The notes under the pieces were generated by a model that worked only from the letters and a program-made list of their open reading frames with translations, searched no databases and was not told the origin of the DNA. Shown in pieces: positions 12,525 through 13,603 of a stretch of 13,603 nt of DNA. The first letter of the stretch is position 1; every line of letters starts with the position of its first letter. Source of the DNA: SG8-41 sp044867805 (GTDB taxonomy: Bacteria > Pseudomonadota > Gammaproteobacteria > Burkholderiales > SG8-41); contig JBIOVQ010000245.1 of the NCBI GenBank assembly GCA_044867805.1, positions 1-13,603 of the forward strand, written 5' to 3'. Position numbers and translations under genes: made by a program.

Positions 12525-13516
12525 CGATGGACGGCCGCCGCAAGCTGCTGATCGTCATCGCCGCACTGCTGGCCGTGCTGATCGCCACGCCGCACTCGGG
12601 CTCGTACATCCTCGTGCTCGTCACGCACGCGCTTGTTTTCGCCATCCTCGCCATGAGCCTGGATATCCTGCTCGGCTTCACGGGACTGCCTTCGCTCGGC
12701 CAGGCCGCCTACCTGGGCATGGGCGCCTACCTCACGGCGATCCTCGCCGCGCGCCTCCAGTTCGGTCTCGACTGGACCTTCGGGGTGGTGGTCGTGCTGG
12801 GCATCCTGATCGGCGCGGCGACGGCGGCGTTTTTCGGCCTTTTCGCCGTCCATGCAAGCGGGGTCTATTTCCTCATGATCACGCTGGCGCTCGGCATGTG
12901 CGTATGGGGCCTCGCCTACCGCTGGAATTCCCTGACCGGAGGAGACAACGGCATCGTGCTGCCCCCGCGGCCGGCATTCGGCATCGACCTCGCCGACGAT
13001 GTGACCTACTTCTACGTCGTATTCGCGTTCTTCGCGGTGTCTCTGGCCATCATGGCGATCCTGGTCAGGTCGCCGTTCGGGCGCAGCCTGGTGGGCATCC
13101 GCGAGAACGAATTGCGGATGCGCATCCTCGGCTACAACACCTGGCTGCACAAGTACATCGCGTTCGTCATCGCCGGCGGCTTCGGTGGGCTCGCCGGGGT
13201 GCTGTGGGCGCACGCGCACGGCCTGGTCAGCCCGGAAGACGTGGTCCTCGCCACTTCCGTGGACGCCCTGCTGATGGTGGTGCTGGGAGGGCCCGGCACC
13301 CTCGTTGGCGGGGCGATCGGCGCCGGCATCGTGGTTTTCCTGCGGGAGTACCTGAGCACCCTGGTCCCGTGGTGGCAGTACGTGCTGGGCGGGGTATACG
13401 TCCTGACGATACTATATTTGCCGGGCGGCCTGATGAGCCTGCCGGAGCGCATCCGCCACCGGCGCGCGCGGTCGGCCGGAGCCGGACAAGCCAAACCTTT
13501 GCTAAAGGAGGGATAG
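12521..13516 (+). CDS. livM: Branched-chain-amino-acid-type ABC transporter permease LivM (second system)
   Basis: This is the partner permease of the second livH. Translation from ATG 12521, inside the livH stop (ATGA), gives 331 residues with the LivM hallmarks SLTGGDNGI at 137-145 and SPFGRSLVGIRENELRM at 184-200, and hydrophobic segments from about residue 9 onward. The frame stays open far upstream through livH (back to 11564), but that part is shadow sequence; the family start is at or near MTMDGRRKLLIVIAALL. An ATG at 12527 would be two residues shorter. The C-terminus has a basic tail (RIRHRRARSAGAGQ) and ends two bases before the next gene, which indicates a tight operon. Confidence 0.94.
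   Translation: MTMDGRRKLLIVIAALLAVLIATPHSGSYILVLVTHALVFAILAMSLDILLGFTGLPSLGQAAYLGMGAYLTAILAARLQFGLDWTFGVVVVLGILIGAATAAFFGLFAVHASGVYFLMITLALGMCVWGLAYRWNSLTGGDNGIVLPPRPAFGIDLADDVTYFYVVFAFFAVSLAIMAILVRSPFGRSLVGIRENELRMRILGYNTWLHKYIAFVIAGGFGGLAGVLWAHAHGLVSPEDVVLATSVDALLMVVLGGPGTLVGGAIGAGIVVFLREYLSTLVPWWQYVLGGVYVLTILYLPGGLMSLPERIRHRRARSAGAGQAKPLLKEG
13505..13512 (+). promoter_or_regulatory. Ribosome-binding site of the truncated exported protein gene
   Basis: AAGGAGGG lies six bases before ATG 13519 and overlaps the end of livM. It is the strongest site of the rightward unit, in keeping with the high expression expected of a binding-protein gene. Confidence 0.8.
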
Positions 13517-13518
13517 TC

Positions 13519-13603
13519 ATGCTGACACGAGTCGCACGTAGCAGGACGTGGGGGCTGATCGCGGGGATCCTCGCGCTCGGATCGTTCCTGAACCTTTCGC
13601 CGG
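13519..13603 (+). CDS. 5' end of an exported protein, probably the substrate-binding protein of the second HAAT transporter
   Basis: Only 28 codons are in the window. They read MLTRVARSRTWGLIAGILAL and then GSFLNLSP: a basic start followed by a hydrophobic run, as in a signal peptide. The gene follows livM by two bases and has a strong ribosome-binding site. By position it is most likely a LivK-type binding protein, since the second transporter otherwise has none here. No domain of the mature protein is visible, so this rests on context alone. Confidence 0.6.
   Translation, partial: MLTRVARSRTWGLIAGILALGSFLNLSP

Overview
The window is GC-rich, densely coded proteobacterial DNA. Its gene content points to a betaproteobacterium, probably Burkholderiales-like: two branched-chain-amino-acid-type (HAAT/Liv) ABC transporters, two orphan TctC/Bug-type solute receptors, and enzymes typical of aromatic or organic acid catabolism. 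The taxonomic call is inference from gene families only; no rRNA or tRNA is present.

Layout. A fragment of a + strand gene (to 413) faces the end of a minus-strand unit. That unit reads leftward from 6427: a fumarylacetoacetate hydrolase (FAH) family enzyme, then livK, livH, livM, livG and livF, a complete HAAT importer whose last four genes overlap by 4 to 8 bases. From about 6604 everything reads rightward: an aldehyde dehydrogenase, a TctC receptor, an extradiol-dioxygenase-like VOC protein, a second TctC receptor, and a second transporter set (livH, livM and the first 28 codons of an exported protein, probably its livK). The two units diverge from the 176-base gap 6428-6603.

How the genes may work together. 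The dioxygenase-like protein, the aldehyde dehydrogenase and the FAH-family enzyme match three steps of a meta-cleavage pathway: ring opening, semialdehyde oxidation, then hydrolysis, hydration or decarboxylation of the ring-opened acid. Two ABC importers and two periplasmic receptors would bring in the substrate. The substrate cannot be read from the sequence.

The most unusual feature is in the gaps. All eight intergenic gaps longer than 100 bases hold repeat DNA, mostly inverted repeats. In most of them each arm is built from short tandem units of 7, 8, 10 or 15 bases. One family, with an 8-base unit around ACGCAAAG, occurs three times (5407-5511, 6441-6542, 9349-9452). Others are at 460-568, 5366-5560, 8093-8380, 10325-10425 and 11480-11656. 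Several run up to, or nearly to, the start codon of the next gene, and those genes lack an obvious Shine-Dalgarno sequence. No CRISPR array, transposase or prophage gene was seen.
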